A stretch of 64,000 bases of DNA, taken from NCBI GenBank assembly GCA_027924585.1, contig BSBM01001024.1:6448001-6512000 (forward strand), given 5' to 3'. The translations under genes were made by a program, and so were the position numbers. The notes beneath the pieces are model-generated. The model saw nothing but the letters and a program-made list of their open reading frames with translations. It did not search any database and was not told where the DNA came from. The DNA comes from Larix kaempferi. Taxonomy: Eukaryota; Streptophyta; Pinopsida; Pinales; Pinaceae. Positions 11,170 through 23,622 of this stretch are shown one piece after another. Positions within the stretch are counted from its first letter, which is position 1; every line of letters begins with the position of its first letter.

Positions 11170-14100
11170 AGCTGGGGTTAAACCATTTCAACAGCAATTG
11201 AGGAGAATGCATCCAACTCTTGAGCCTTTAATACAAAAGGAGTTGAAGAAATGATTGGATGCAAAGATTATTTTTAAAGTTTGACACTCAAAGTAGGTTG
11301 CTAATCTAGTTCCAGTCCGAAAGAAATCAGGCGAAATTAGATTGTGTGTAGATTTCCGGAACCTGAACAAGGATTCAGATAAGGAAAACTATCTTGTGCC
11401 TCCAATGGAGCAAATATTGCATATGGTTTCAGGCTCAGAGCTCTTCTCTTTACTAGACGGCTTTTCTGGTTACAATCAAGTGTTAGTAGCAGAGGAAGAT
11501 CGGCTCAAAACCACTTTTCGTACAAAGTGGGGAACATTCGCATACCGAAGGATGCCATTCGGCTTGATAAATGCAGGAGCCACTTTTCAGTGACCTATGG
11601 ATATTTCCTTTCAAGGATTGGGTGGCCAGTGTGTTGTGGTTTATCTTGACGATGTGACGGTTTTCTCGAAGAAGAGAGAAGACCATGTCTTTCACCTGAA
11701 GCAGATTTTTGATCACTACAGGAAATATGGTATTTCTTTGAATCCAAAGAAAAGCGTGTTTGTTGTTCTTGAGGGCAAAATTTTGGGTCACATCATTTCA
11801 AAGAAGGGAATCTCAATAGACCAAGAAAGGGTCCAGGCTATCAATCAGATTCCCATGCCTCACAACAAGAAATCTATGCAATCATTTATGGGCACTATCA
11901 ATTTTGTTCGAAGGTTCATTCCCGATTTCACTCAGATAGTTAAACCTTTACAGCAAATGATAAAGAAGAATGTTCAGCTCAAGTGGACTGACTTGGAGAA
12001 GGTGGCGTTCAAGGAAATCAAAGCTGCTATAGATAATGCACCTTCTTTAAGAAGCCCAGATTTTGATAAAGATTTCATTATGTACACCTTTGCTTCAGAT
12101 GATTCTCTCGTAGCTGTGCTCACGCAAAAGGTGGAATTAGGAGACGAATAGCCAATCTCTTTTATGAGCATTGGTCTGCAAGGCGCTGAACTGAATTATC
12201 CTGCTATAGACAAGCAAGTGTATGCTGTTTTCAAAGCAATAAAGCAGTTCAGGCCATATATTTTAAAGAACAAGACTAAAGTCATAGTCCCTCACCCCGC
12301 TGTCAGATCTTTGTTCGTTCAGAAGGAATTGGGAGAACGAAGAGGAAATTGGGTCATAGCTCTCCAAGACTGTGATCTAGAATTTAAACCTGCCACCATT
12401 ATCAAGGGTCAAGGGTTATGTAAGTTACTCACTAAGCATCTAGTTGATGAAGAGTCGGACTGTGAAAATGAAGCAGAGCTGAATATGGACGAGGTATGTC
12501 CTATTTTTACAGCTCCTGAATCTTGGTATAGGGACTTGGTGCATTATTTACAACAAGGTTATTTGCCGGAACACTATAATTCTAAGCAAAGGAGAGCATT
12601 ACGTCTCAAATTAGCAGCCTACCAAATCATTGATGGGGTACTTTTTAGAAAAAATTATGATGGGATTTTCCTTAGGTGTATAGAGAAAGAAGATGCTGAT
12701 AGTGTGGTCCAAGAATTGCACAATGGCCCTTGTGGGGGACATTATTCTGGAGATACCACATCACATAAAATTCTCAGAGCTGGGTATTATTGGCCAACCT
12801 GATTCAGAGATGCTCATACATATGCCCGGAATTGTGATGTATGTCAAAGGAGTGCCGAAAAATTGCCAAAAGCAGTAGGACCCCTGCAGCCAGTCATCAT
12901 ATCTGAACCATTAGAGCAGTGGGGCATAGATGCTATCGGTGAGATCAACCCAAATTCGTCATGACAACATCAGTATACCCTGAAAACTATGGACTATTTT
13001 ACAAGATGGGCAGAAGCTATTCTGCTGCGCAAATTAAACGAAGATGTAGTCATCAGATTCTTGGACGAAAACATCATAACCAGGTTTGGGGTTCCAATTT
13101 CCCTAGTCTTTGATAATGCTACTTATTTCTCATATTTGAAGATAAATAAATTTGCTTATGAGAAAGGAATTAAACTACATTACTCAACCAATTATTATCC
13201 CCAAGGAAATGGTTTAGCTGAGTCTACCAATAAGAACCTCATTAGAATTCTTAAGAAAACTGTAATTGAAAATCAAAGAAGATGGCATACAACCCTCTCG
13301 AATGCTCTATGGGTAGACAGAGTCACCCCAAAGAATGCCTTAAGATTCTCCCCGTTCACCCTAGTCAAGGGTAAAGAGGCCATCCTCCCTCCGAATATTA
13401 TACTCCCATCCTTTCAATTGGCACAAGCCTCTTGAGGATATATCAGTCAAGCCCTACAATCAATAATTGATACCCTGCTAAAACTTGAAGAATCTCGGCT
13501 TAAAGCCAAAGACTGGTTCCACTAGCACCAAGACATAGTCAATGTTAGGATATTCCTATACTCCATCCTATTCCTACCAGCATTTTCATCCTTTGCATTT
13601 TCAGTCTTGCATGCATTCCTGCATGCAACATGCATTGCATGCATCCGCATGCTGCCCAATCATCAGGTTGACACCTCCAGCACCTAGTCCCTAGTCTTCC
13701 AGCACTCGGGAGCTTATTTCCACTCAGATTGAGCCCTCCTAGCCAGTGATGCGCCCACATCTCACCATCCACTTGACAAAAGCGCCCTTCTTCACCTACC
13801 AGTCCAGTTGTCTTCAGTTAACTAAGTTCTCTCCTTGATTTTAGGCTTGACTCACTCTTAACTGACCTTACCACTTTGATGGACCTCCAGTGTGACTAGA
13901 CTGCTCATTTTGAATTCAGTTAGCTCCTCATGCGCCCTCCACTGAGCCTCCTTCATTCAGTTAGTTCCAGTCACACTCAGTTAGACTCAGTTTGACTGAT
14001 GGTTGACAGTTACTTGAGCATTGATGACTCCACTGATGAGGAGATAGACTTCTAGTTGTGCTCCGATGACACTCAAGTGATCTTTTGATCACTCCATGAA

Positions 14101-14584
14101 GGCTAATTCGAATTGCTCCCTTGGCATTCGAATCCTCATGCAATGTACTACTTATTTGTCCATATTGTGATTAATTAATTAGCGTGTGTGAAGTATTTTT
14201 GCTTCTATCCGAGTTCTACTGTATTATTATTCTGTTGCTCATTATACTGCATTGACCACTCTTCTTCTATTTTCCTACTTAATCAATTACTTTCTTGTGA
14301 GGTATACATCATCTCTTAGAACTGCTGTGAGGATTTTCACAGTCAAAATGTGGTTTAATAAGTGAAAGTCTGGCAAAAGGGATTTCGAAGTAGGTGACTT
14401 AGTTTTGAAGTGGGACCATCCACATGATGGTAAGGGGATGCACACTAAGTTTCAACATCTATGGGTTGGCCCTTATCAAATTTCTGAAAAGCTTGGCTCA
14501 TCCACTTATAAGCTGAAAGACCTACAAGGAGAGGAAGTAATTCTCCCTCTCAATGGCCTCGCCTTAAAGCAGTACTTTGCATAG
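11170..14584 (+). pseudogene. Gypsy (Ty3) pol: RT, RNase H, integrase, split by a solo LTR
   Basis: RT is recognisable from about 11170 (RRMHPTLEPLIQKELKK, VDFRNLNK, FSGYNQV, RMPFGL, and the catalytic VVYLDDV at about 11640). RNase H follows (AELNYPAIDKQVYAVF, 12190-12400), then an integrase zinc-finger part (ARNCDVCQRS, about 12820), the core (DYFTRWAEAI, LVFDNATYF, YYPQGNGLAESTNK, 12990-13435) and a C-terminal part that resumes at 14347 (HTKFQHLWVGPYQISE) and stops at 14584. In-frame stops lie near 11592, 12149, 12800, 12962 and 13434, several at positions normally Gln, Trp or Arg. The coding frame jumps cleanly across the solo LTR at 13543-14341. Gag and protease are missing upstream, next to the Copia LTR. 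It is a dead copy. Confidence 0.9.
13543..14341 (+). mobile_element. Solo LTR of Copia-A family (799 bp) with 5-bp target duplication
   Basis: It starts TGTTAGGATATTCC and ends TTTTCACA. It is flanked by GTCAA at 13538-13542 and GTCAA at 14342-14346, a perfect 5-bp target-site duplication. Removing it joins the Gypsy integrase in frame. Its body matches the LTRs at 16123, 23623 and 26670 (RY-rich start, GATGGACCTCCAGTG, GTTAGCTCCTCATG). A solo LTR arises by recombination between the two LTRs of an inserted element. Confidence 0.93.
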
Positions 14585-15657
14585 TCTCATTGAGATTTTT
14601 GTACATAAATAAACTTTGTTTTTCCTTGTTTCTTGTTTTGTTTTTGTGTACAGCTTAAGTAGTTTGGTTTGATTTTTTACTTTGTTCTCTACTCAAGTTT
14701 TCTCTTTTCTTTCCTTAATAAATCCTAGCCCAACTCCTGACTTAGCGGTAGGACAGGACTCCGAGCAAAACTCGAAATATTGAAAGGCAGAATTTCACTT
14801 ATAAAGAAAATGTAGCTCCGTGACTTTGCATTCACTCAGAAGCCTTTGGAAATGTAGAGATCTTTTTCTGTTTGGTCAAAATAACCCCAGTTCAATGACT
14901 GAGATTCAATATTTCCTTTTCACTATTTCAAGGATCCTTTCACTTTAACATTAATGCATGTCTCAAGGTTTTTGCTATAATGGACCCATGGAAAGGAAGC
15001 ATGCCTCACAGGTGTATGGTATTTAAAATGATCCCATGTTACAAATAAAATCCCAAAGAGCTTACAATCAAAGAGTCTATTTTCCAGAAATTCCCGCCTT
15101 AATTAAAGCATGGCTGAGAGAAGAAAAAGTGTTCAATCAGGAAAGCTGTTCAAATAATTTAGCTCAGCAAGGTTATTCTCCGCCAGTGAGGCTTGATAAT
15201 CAAATAAAATCTCTTGTTCACACAAAAGGACATTATGGATTGAAGAACCCAAATCAAAGGATTGAAAGTTGGAGAAACTTATTTCTGGAAGGCTCAAACG
15301 ACAAAAGCCGTCAATTAAAGAAACATCCAAAATGATGCAAATAGCATGGGAATAAGGAACAAATGAATATTCCTGTGAGATATTGTTACGATCCCGTAGA
15401 GTCCTCTTTTAGTCAAAACACCCAAAAGATAGATCTTAAAAAATGAATTCCACACTCTGGCCTTGAGAGAGTTATAAGGAACTCTGAGTTAAAGTTTCCC
15501 TTTCCCAATGACCATTATGATAAAGTGGTCACCGCATTCACAGAAGATAAACTATGAAAGCATCTCGTTACACTTGGAGCTAGCATTTTGTGAGTTTTTT
15601 TTATCATGAGAAGATTTTTTTTCTTCAGAAATCTGTGTTCGCCAGCGAATCGCCAAT
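14585..15657 (+). other. Region between Gypsy integrase stop and unit B'
   Basis: About 1.07 kb that probably belongs to the Gypsy 3' internal region. It holds AATAAA-type sequences near 14716 and one open frame of 99 codons (15036-15335) with no recognisable domain. No clear polypurine tract precedes 15658. Confidence 0.45.
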
Positions 15658-16122
15658 TGTTGTTGCTGCAACATCCCCCCCAAATTTTTGTAAATATTGG
15701 GGCCCCTCCTATTTTTGAAGAAGTACTTTGATTTTCTGAAGCTTATTTGTTCAAAGTTAGCGAGTTTTCTTCTTCCTCTTATTTCATTTTTTATTTTATT
15801 TTTTCTACTAAGGAAAAACCTATCTTTTCAGCTTGATTGCAGCTTTTAATGATAAATTTTGCGACGATTGCACAAACTTTAGTCTTATTTTTTCCGACTG
15901 CAGCACATTTTTTAGCCTTAACTTTACCACCAAATCTTTCATTTTCAATTTTTTCTCCCAAAGTTCGTCGCAGTTTTTAACTTTAAATCCTCTGCCTCCG
16001 CGCAACTTTTAACGATAACATTGCCCCTCTTTCGTGCCATTTTTAAGCCTTATCCACGCGCCAATTATCGTAGATCGTAGAGTTAAAATGTCTGCCTGCC
16101 ACGCAAATTCTAACCTTAAAAC

Positions 16123-16851
16123 TATTGGAATATTCTCCCCATCATTTTTTCAGTTTGCATGCATACATGCATTCTGCATGCATCTAGTCATCATCATGGT
16201 CGACCTCCCAGCTCCTAGAGCTTGGTTCTAGCTCTCCACAGCCTGTCTACAGCCCCCAGGGGGCCTCCCACCTACCAAAGGCGCACTTCTCCAGTCTTTT
16301 TCATGGCAAGTGCGCATTTCTCACCTACCACAGCCAGTTAGGTGCCTTTCTCACCTACCAGTCAGCTATCACTTAGTTCTTCCTTGATTTAAGGCTAGAT
16401 TGACTCCCCCATTGACTGTTTCACTCTGATGGACCTCCAGTGAGACTAGCCTGCCCATTCTGACTCCAGTTAGCTCCTCATGCACCCTCCACTGAGCCTT
16501 CTTCATTCAGTTAGTGCCTACCTCACTCAGTTAGACTCAGTTAACCACACTTGACTGACTATTACCATTGATGACTGATACATTGACTAGATAATGACTC
16601 CACTATCATCCAAGCCACACTCTGAGTTAGGAATTTGAATGCCCTACTTGGCCTATTCAAATCCTATATGATGCCATCTTCATGGCTATTGTATTCATTC
16701 ACTTACATTCTTATTCATTGTATAATACTGAGATATTGTTCTATTCTACTGTGTTTATGAGTGATCATTGAGTGTCTCCTTCTCTTCTTCTTGCAACATA
16801 TTTGTTAGTTTGATTGTGAGTTGCTACAGCTGCCAGATCTCTAGCAGATTC
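16123..16851 (+). repeat. Copia-A 5' LTR, left part (left arm of 700-bp duplication)
   Basis: It matches the 3' LTR from its first base to five bases before its end. Bases 16152-16851 are repeated at 23623-24322 on the other side of unit B, with equal length and about 8 differences by eye. A cluster of CATGCA (RY) motifs lies at 16157-16184. Confidence 0.85.
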
Positions 16852-17039
16852 TGTTGTTGCAGCAACACCCCCCCCCAAAATTTTGTACATATTGGGGCCC
16901 CTCCTTTAATTTTGTAGAAAGTTTGCCTTAAGAAGCCATCCTAGCTGTTATCTTTGTTTTTCAACAGAAATCTTGTTTCTCAACAGAAATCTTTCTATGA
17001 AATCTTCCTGAAAAAGTCGCAGAATGATTTGATAAAGCC

Positions 17040-17960
17040 CCGCAGTGGCGGAAGCTTTTTTTAAAAAAAAATCCCGAAAGAAGACTTAGAAACTTTCGAT
17101 TCGAAAATCACGGAAACCAGTGGGCAATCCTTCCCAAAACGGCGGAGTTCTTCGTTCAAACCTTCCGCAACCGCGGAAGCATTCGGGTTGTTCTCCCGAA
17201 ACGGCGGGAATCATTCGCATTAAGCTCCCGAAAAAGGGACTTAGAAAACTTTTTGTTTTTTGTTTGCGGAGAGATTCGCGTTTCCCTCCCGAAACGGTGG
17301 GAGAATTCAACGAAACCGCCCGAAACTTGCGGAAGCCGCCACGATATCTTTCCGAAAAGGAACTTAGAATTTTGCCCATAAGTTGCGGGAGCCATTGGCA
17401 AATTCTTTCCGAAACGGCGGAAGAATTCAAGATTTGCTCCCGAAACGGCGGAAGAATTTTACGGAGCCGCTCGCACTCGCGGAAGCCGTTCGCATAAACT
17501 TTCCGAAACGAAACTCAGAAATTTGCTTTAAAACTCGCGGAAGCCTTTTGGGTTTTTCTTCTGCAGTTGCGGAAACCGTCGCAAAACCTTGCCAAAACGC
17601 TGAAACAATGAATCTTTGCGGAACCTTTCAAAGAAGCCATCCGCAACGGCGGAGGCGTTCACCAGTCCCGTTCGAAATGGAGGAGGCTAAGGGCAAAGGC
17701 TTTCCGAAACTCTATCGAGGCCCAGCCATTACTTAGAAACTTTTGAAGTTTTCGGAAGCCTTCTGCGGAAGCGTTCACCGAAACCTTCCGAAACGTTGGA
17801 ATCTTTTAAAAGTTTTCTCTCCGCTACCGCGGGAGCCCTTTTCAAAAGCGTCACATTCACGGTTATTTTGCGGAAAAGTTTCACCGTTGCCTCCCGAAAC
17901 CGCGGAAGCTTCTGCTATATCCTTCCGCAACAGCGGGAGAGATTCACGATTTTGTCCCGC
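17040..17960 (+). repeat. GC-rich degenerate repeat of CCGAAACGGCGGAAG type
   Basis: Short units such as TCCCGAAACGGCGGAAGAAT, CCGCAACCGCGGAAGC and CCGAAACGAAACTCAG recur every 30-70 bp with variable spacing. Many contain a small inverted CCG...CGG repeat. The block is much richer in CpG than its neighbours. B' has a comparable but AT-richer degenerate series (GCGCAACTTTTAACGATAA type) at 15835-16115 in the corresponding position. The ORFs that cross it are not taken as genes. Confidence 0.75.
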
Positions 17961-18630
17961 AAGTGGCGGTTACGCACGCAAACCGAGACGGCTCGATTTG
18001 ACGCCGACGTACGATACATTTGAAACTTGTTTTAATACGCCACCAACCGTATTAAAGTCCCACACGTGTGCGATTTGTTTAAATATACAGTGGGGGCTCG
18101 AACCGACCCCATTACTGTTTGTCGATTGCCAAGCCGTTGTTGGACGCCGCGCGACCATTCCAGCTCAGATTGCTCGACCACGTTCACGGCCACCTCGTTC
18201 AGCTATCCTCGTCGGTGCCAAGTAGGATCTTAACCATTAAACTTGTTTCTTCCACGCGTTAGATTATTATTGGATTGCCCTTGTCTAAAGACGATTGGTC
18301 TAGGTTAGATTTTGACGGAAAATGCTCGTCACGGGTGCTTCGCCCGTCAAATTACCGTCGAAATCTCTTTCTTTTTGTCATGCGAAACATAGAAATCTCA
18401 AAACGTTCGACCATCGATCTGCAAGCCGCATATGTCGTTGTTCTTCACTGTCAAAGTTACCCAAACCCCGTGAATGTTTAAGCTACACGAGCCGAAACCC
18501 GAAACTATGGCCACCCGAGCCTTTTCGTCAGTCTGTCTCCGGCGCCATCACCCTCGCTCGAACTAAAACCTCCCATAGAGCACCTCGGCAAGTGCCGTAA
18601 ATAGCAATAGCGTTCGAAGCCCTCGCCGGG

Positions 18631-18640
18631 TCATAAATAC
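18631..18640 (+). promoter_or_regulatory. Possible TATA box of unit B
   Basis: TCATAAATAC lies about 490 bp before the ORF start, in the place where B' has its clearer TATATATA. Assigned by position and weak sequence match only. Confidence 0.35.
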
Positions 18641-19132
18641 GAAACGCCTCCTTATTTCATCACAGAGTCTTTCCAACCCAAGCTTCCCCGCCATTAGCTT
18701 TTCAAACCGCAGCAATGACGAAATTTACCCTCTTCCCCAGAGCTAAAACGAAAGCAGGTTGCTTCCGCAACGCGCTTATCCTCACAGGAGCATTCTGAAC
18801 CTGCCCCTTTAAAGAATTAAGATGGCTAAAATTTATAATTGTGTTCCTGTTGAAATGAAGATCACCATTTCTCCTAAGGCCGGGCCGAGAGCAAATTGTT
18901 GCCGCGACATAACCTATCCTCTCAGGAGCATCCCAAACTCATCCTTTTAAAAGATTCAAATGTTTCAATTTATGTTTCATGTTGAAATAGTGTTTTCGCT
19001 TCCTAAATATACAACTTCATTGTACTTATCTCATTGACATATTAAAACAATGATGCTCTCTGTTAAAATCTCACAGTATTTTGCTCAATATCATGATGAC
19101 TTGTATATGGGTGCTATTAGGGATAAATCAAA

Positions 19133-22100
19133 ATGCCGAAAGTTGGTAAGAAGAAGGCTAAAATGACAGAAAAGAAGCCCGCGCCACTTAAATCTGAAAC
19201 TTCACTCCAGGATACTAGGTGCACCACCGGTGTCCCTCCTGAAATCAGATGGGGTGACATCTACAGAATGATCCGGGACCAAGAGATCCCAGATATGTTG
19301 CTAGAGGAAGGGCCGATTTATCTCAATATCAGAGCCTCAGGCATAACTAGAGCCGCTACCCGCCCTGAGCTGTTCCCCTGTGTTGAAGTGATCGGATGGA
19401 TACTCCAACATGCCGATGCTGAAGGGAGAGTGATAAATGATAGCGGGAAAGTGGCTATTGCCTCATTTCAACCTGCGTATCTTGCGGCAGCCTACAAATT
19501 TCCCCGTGTCCAACAAGCTCTGACTGATGAATGGTTGAGCCAGATGAACAACGTTGAGATGGCCAAGAAGCTGCTAATGGCAGGCAAACATTTGAGAAAG
19601 AAAGGAAGTGATGAATATGACGTGCAGAATCTGAGAGCTCCTTTCAGATTGATCGCTTTAATGCTGTGCAGAATCTTCGGCATGCCTGATGGCACAGTGT
19701 ATAAAATTCAGTGGGTCCCTATTATCCACTACGTGGCATTCAAGGGAACTGTGTTTGACTGGGCCACTCTCCTGTCAGATAGTTTGGCCTCGATGATAGT
19801 TGCTGCTAAAGAAGGACTAGCCTTGAAGAAGGCTGAATTTTTCATGTCTTCATATCTGATTGATTGTATTTTAGCCAAGATAGACTTCCCCAAATTGGGC
19901 TGCACATGGGATAAGGCCACTACCCCGGTCTAGATCGCTTTCAGGATGTTGTGGGCTCAGAATTACAAGCCTAGTTACAAACTCATCTGTGAGGGGTTCA
20001 TCATGCCCTATATGAGAAGTTATTCAGGGAGGAGCCCAACTGCCTGTCAGAGAACGCTGTGGAAGTCCTTGAGGATTACGGGGATTTTTACTTTTCAGAG
20101 CAAGGTACCTACCTCAGAATGTTTGGAGGGACTAAGCCCCCATACATTTTACCGCAGTATGCCATGGATTATGTGGTCCTCAAGGAGGTAATAAGACAAA
20201 TCTTCCTGGATGGAATTGGAGCAATGCTCCACAAACAACATAAGGCTTCCTTTCCCCCTCTACCTTTCTGCATAGGTGCTTACAAGTTCTCGGGGGTTGC
20301 CTCGGCCGACGAATTTGTTCAAGAGCTGAAAGCCTTCCACTTCGGTGAGGTAATCTTCCGCAGGAATGACAGAAAGGGAAGAGTTGCTGAGCACTGTAAG
20401 GAGATTTATGCTCACTTCGAGTACTCTCACTATCCTGATGCCGAGGAAGAGGCATTCAGAGGTATCAGCAACATGGCTGAGCTACGGGTCTGTCGCCAAA
20501 GCACTGGAGCAAGCTCTAGCTCAACCAAGGCCCAGAAGACCAGCCAACAGAAGGAGAAAGAAGCTGAGGATGCCCGAGCTCAGGAAGAGCTTAGATTAAG
20601 AGAAGAAGCCAGGTTACTCCAGGAAGCTGAGGAAGCCAAGCTGCAGCGGGAAGCAGAAGAAGCCAGGTGGCAACAGGAAGCTGAAATGGCAAGAAGGCAG
20701 CAGGAAGCTGAAGTGGCAAGAATGCAGCAAGAAGCTGAAAATGAAAGCCTGCAGAAAGAGGCTGAGGAAGCCGAAAAGCAGAAAGAGGCTGAAGCTGAGC
20801 AAGCTGAGGCAGAAAGGAAGGTGGAAGAAGAATTGAAAGCAAGGGAAGATGCTCAAGCCAGTGGGTCCGGTGTCCAAGACATGGATATAGACACATCTCA
20901 AGCAGGAGGCTCTGGTACCCAAAAGAAGGGCGTGGATCCAGCTCAGGAAGTCCGGACCCCACCTGCTGAAGAAGACATAGACATCATAAACCGACCAATT
21001 GTCCCGTACACACCATCGGGAAAACATACGGTGTCCAGGTGGAATGAGTTCGTCTACGACAAGAAAAGGAAAGCAATGGTCCTCAAATCAGAAGAGAGGA
21101 TCAAAAGTCCCTTCCATGAAGACATCGTCACCCACCGAGAGGTCACTGTAATGAAGAATACAGATCAGGATCCCTTTGCTATGGCATCCGCAGTTGTAGA
21201 AACAACAAGAGCATCGCTGGACAATGTGGGTGTGATAGTTGGAGAAAATGTTTTGACAAAGAAGAGAGCTCGTTCGCTACAACAGACTGTGGCTAATGAG
21301 CAAGCCCAAAGGGATCTGGTAGTAAACAAGTATAATTGCCTATATGCTGAGCATAAAGAGCTAACAGGTAAATATAACCAGCTGGAAGAGGAAAAGGACC
21401 AACTGACACTCCAAATGATGATTGTGGAGGCAGAGAAGAATAGAGCGGAAGATAAAGCATCCCAGCTAGAAGCAGACAAGCGGATGTTAGCTGAGCAGTT
21501 AGAGCAAGCCGAGGGTAGAACAATGGATATGTCTCCCTTCCATGAGCTATCATGCAACATCCTGAAGCAAGTGTATGACACTCAGGAGCTAATCACTGAT
21601 GAGGTTTGTAAGCTCAAGGCCATGGTGGTCAGGTTAAAAGAAATTAATGCGGAAGCTCATAGGCTCAAAGCATAGAATACCCATGTCAAGGCAAATATCA
21701 TCAGTCAGATGGCGTGGAGAGAAGGAAAAGGGGGTTTCCCCACGCACCTCCCATTTAAATCTGTGGACGGTTTTAATGAGGACATAGCCCTTTTGGAGTT
21801 TGGCAGGAACTGTGCCAGTAAGCTGATAACCAGTGTGCAAAGAACAACAGATAAAATTAACAATCTGTACCAAAGGCTCCAAGGAGTACATGACAAATGC
21901 ACATTGAGTTTCCCTCAGACCCTGGAGGACTTTCCGGAAAAGGAGCAGCGTTTGTCTCAGCTAAAGGAAGAGCTAGGCGTTCAAGCGGAGTATGTGAAAA
22001 GGATTGATGTTCTGGCTATTGATGACCTCCAACATTATGTTGGATTGTCATCCCTCCACAACCATCTGCTGAAGGAAGTGCATCAGGCTGCAGTAGTAGA

Positions 22101-22470
22101 AGTCCAAAGCATTGGAGCAGAGCTCAGGAAGAATGTAACTTCCCAGAAAATCGTGTTTCCTGCTACAGCAAACATAGTCATAAGGGACACAGGTGTGTGG
22201 TATAGTTACATAGCGGAAGAGGAAAAGAAAGCTGCAGCAGTAGCAGGAGTATCAACAGATCCAGAATCTTCTCTCCCAGCAGCCACTCCAACAACCACAG
22301 TGGGCTCGATTCCCTCTTCCCTAGCAGTGGTAGAAGTTCCAGTAAGCTCAATCCCTTCTTCCCAAGTAGAAGCAATCGCAGCAATGGGTTCGAGTGTCTC
22401 TTCCCAGGCAGCATCAGCAGCAATTAACTTGGGCGATCCTCTGCCAGCAGAAGCTCCCGCACAGGAGTGA
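19133..22470 (+). pseudogene. Unit B ORF, about 1,110 codons, unrecognised, coiled-coil rich
   Basis: I do not recognise this protein. The start chosen is the ATG at 19133, followed by a lysine-rich opening. The N-terminal 450 residues look globular and hold motifs shared with the B' copy: WGDIYRMIRDQ, RAATRPELFPC, FRLIALMLCRIFGM and EFFMSSYLIDC. A long Glu/Ala/Gln-rich stretch (20530-20860, repeats like QQEAE) and a second heptad-like stretch (21270-21520) predict coiled coils. WREGKGGFP (about 21715) is again shared, and the C-terminal 80 residues are Ser/Ala/Val/Pro-rich. Three lesions interrupt it: TAG at 19931-19933, a one-base loss in a C-run at 20006-20008 (B' has the extra C), and TAG at 21673-21675. 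It resembles a large gag-like or structural protein only in general composition. Confidence 0.7.
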
Positions 22471-22771
22471 ACTCGCTGATTCTGTTAATTTTGTTTGTGA
22501 CTCTCAAATGTGTAAAACGTAGAAACTACGGGACAGCTGTCCCTATTTTCTTTTAAATAATTTCTGTAAAAGAAAGGGAATCACATTTTTGTCTATTATA
22601 GGAGAGAATTTTCTGTAAATGACAAGTGGAAGGTGCTAGATGTCAGCCCAAAGGGCAGATTTGTAATTATAAATAGAAGCTAGGAAGAAGAGATAAGGAC
22701 TTTTGGCAGGGAAGGAAATTTTGAAACCTTTACGAGCTATCTTGTATCGTTTCTGTAAAATTGAATTTTCT

Positions 22772-22777
22772 AATAAA
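22772..22777 (+). terminator. Possible poly(A) signal of unit B
   Basis: AATAAA about 300 bp after the ORF stop. B' has AATAAA at a matching place (32283-32288), also followed within about 60 bp by a TTTGCATGGGATG-like stretch. Confidence 0.5.
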
Positions 22778-23622
22778 AGCCACGGGAGATGGACGTTTTG
22801 CATGGGATGTTGGACGGATGTATGTTGGACTATTCTAATGACCGCTGTTCTGTAATGTGAGTTCATTCTTACCATCTGAACTATTTCTTTGTATCAATGA
22901 TTTTGATCCTTCCCGTGCATACGATTTTCTCTATATTGTGAACAATGAATGCGTTTCATATTAAATCAGGAGCTACCTGCTGATATCTTTACCATTGCTG
23001 TAGAGTTCTCTTTTAGATTAAACGGCTAACTGTTCTTTCTTCAAGATAATTCATATAGCTCATTGTTCATGCCTTTAATGTGCTCCTTGCAGGGATCTCT
23101 AAATTTAATTTTAGTTTGTTACATCTAGATCTGTTTCTTCGTTCTTGCCATTTAGATTAGATATTTTTGCTTCTTTCTCTATTTCATGAGCAATAGATGC
23201 ATTTTACATTAAACTAGAAGCTATCTTCTAAGATCCTTTTATCTGGCTGTAGCTTTACCTATAAGAATTGACAGCTATCTGCTCTTTCTTTATGTTATCT
23301 GTTATAGCTCCTTGCTCATCCTTTAAACGTGTTCTCTGCAAGGATAGGTAGATTTACTTTAGTTTCTAGACTCATATCTGTTTTAGTTGCATCTAGATCA
23401 AGTATTAACTAGGCACTTGCATCTCATTTAAAAAAACATAAAATCCAAAAGAAAGGTAGATCGGGCCATAACCGGTAGAATCGGTTTTAAAATCCAAACC
23501 CACGGTTGCCGGAACCGCTAACCGGACGGATTCCCTACACCAAAAGGGAGATAGTCTAATTGGGACCATCTCTCGGGGAGAATCCCTTTCTGATTGATGC
23601 TACGATATCCGAGGCATCAACA

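Larger units (their letters stand above)
16852..23622 (+). mobile_element. Unit B (TGTTG...CAACA, 6,771 bp) with one long unrecognised ORF
   Basis: It starts TGTTGTTGCAGCAACA, continues with a C-run and TATTGGGGCCCCTCC as in B', and ends GAGGCATCAACA. In order it holds a GC-rich repeat block (about 17040-17960), a TATA-like TCATAAATAC at 18631-18640, a diverged tandem pair (about 18775 and 18912), the ORF at 19133-22470, AATAAA at 22772-22777, and a 3' part whose last 200 bp (TTGCATCTCATTTA, GGAGAATCCCTT, GATTGATGCTAC) is shared with B'. No RT, integrase, PBS or paired LTR is present inside. It could be a giant solo LTR that carries a gene, or a non-autonomous element of another type. Confidence 0.65.

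Noticed and set aside
15036-15335. 99-codon plus-strand ORF after the Gypsy integrase
   Set aside because: No recognisable domain, no promoter or splice context. Left unannotated as a gene, though it may be part of the Gypsy 3' region.
17086-18225. ORFs of 75-160 codons on both strands in the GC-rich block of unit B
   Set aside because: Composition is dominated by the CCGAAACGGCGG repeat; overlapping frames on both strands and no shared frame with B'.
16852-23622. Unit B as a complete LTR retrotransposon with paired LTRs
   Set aside because: Its TGTTGTTGC start is not repeated near its 3' end and the GGCATCAACA end is not repeated near its 5' end; no PBS, PPT or RT is present inside.
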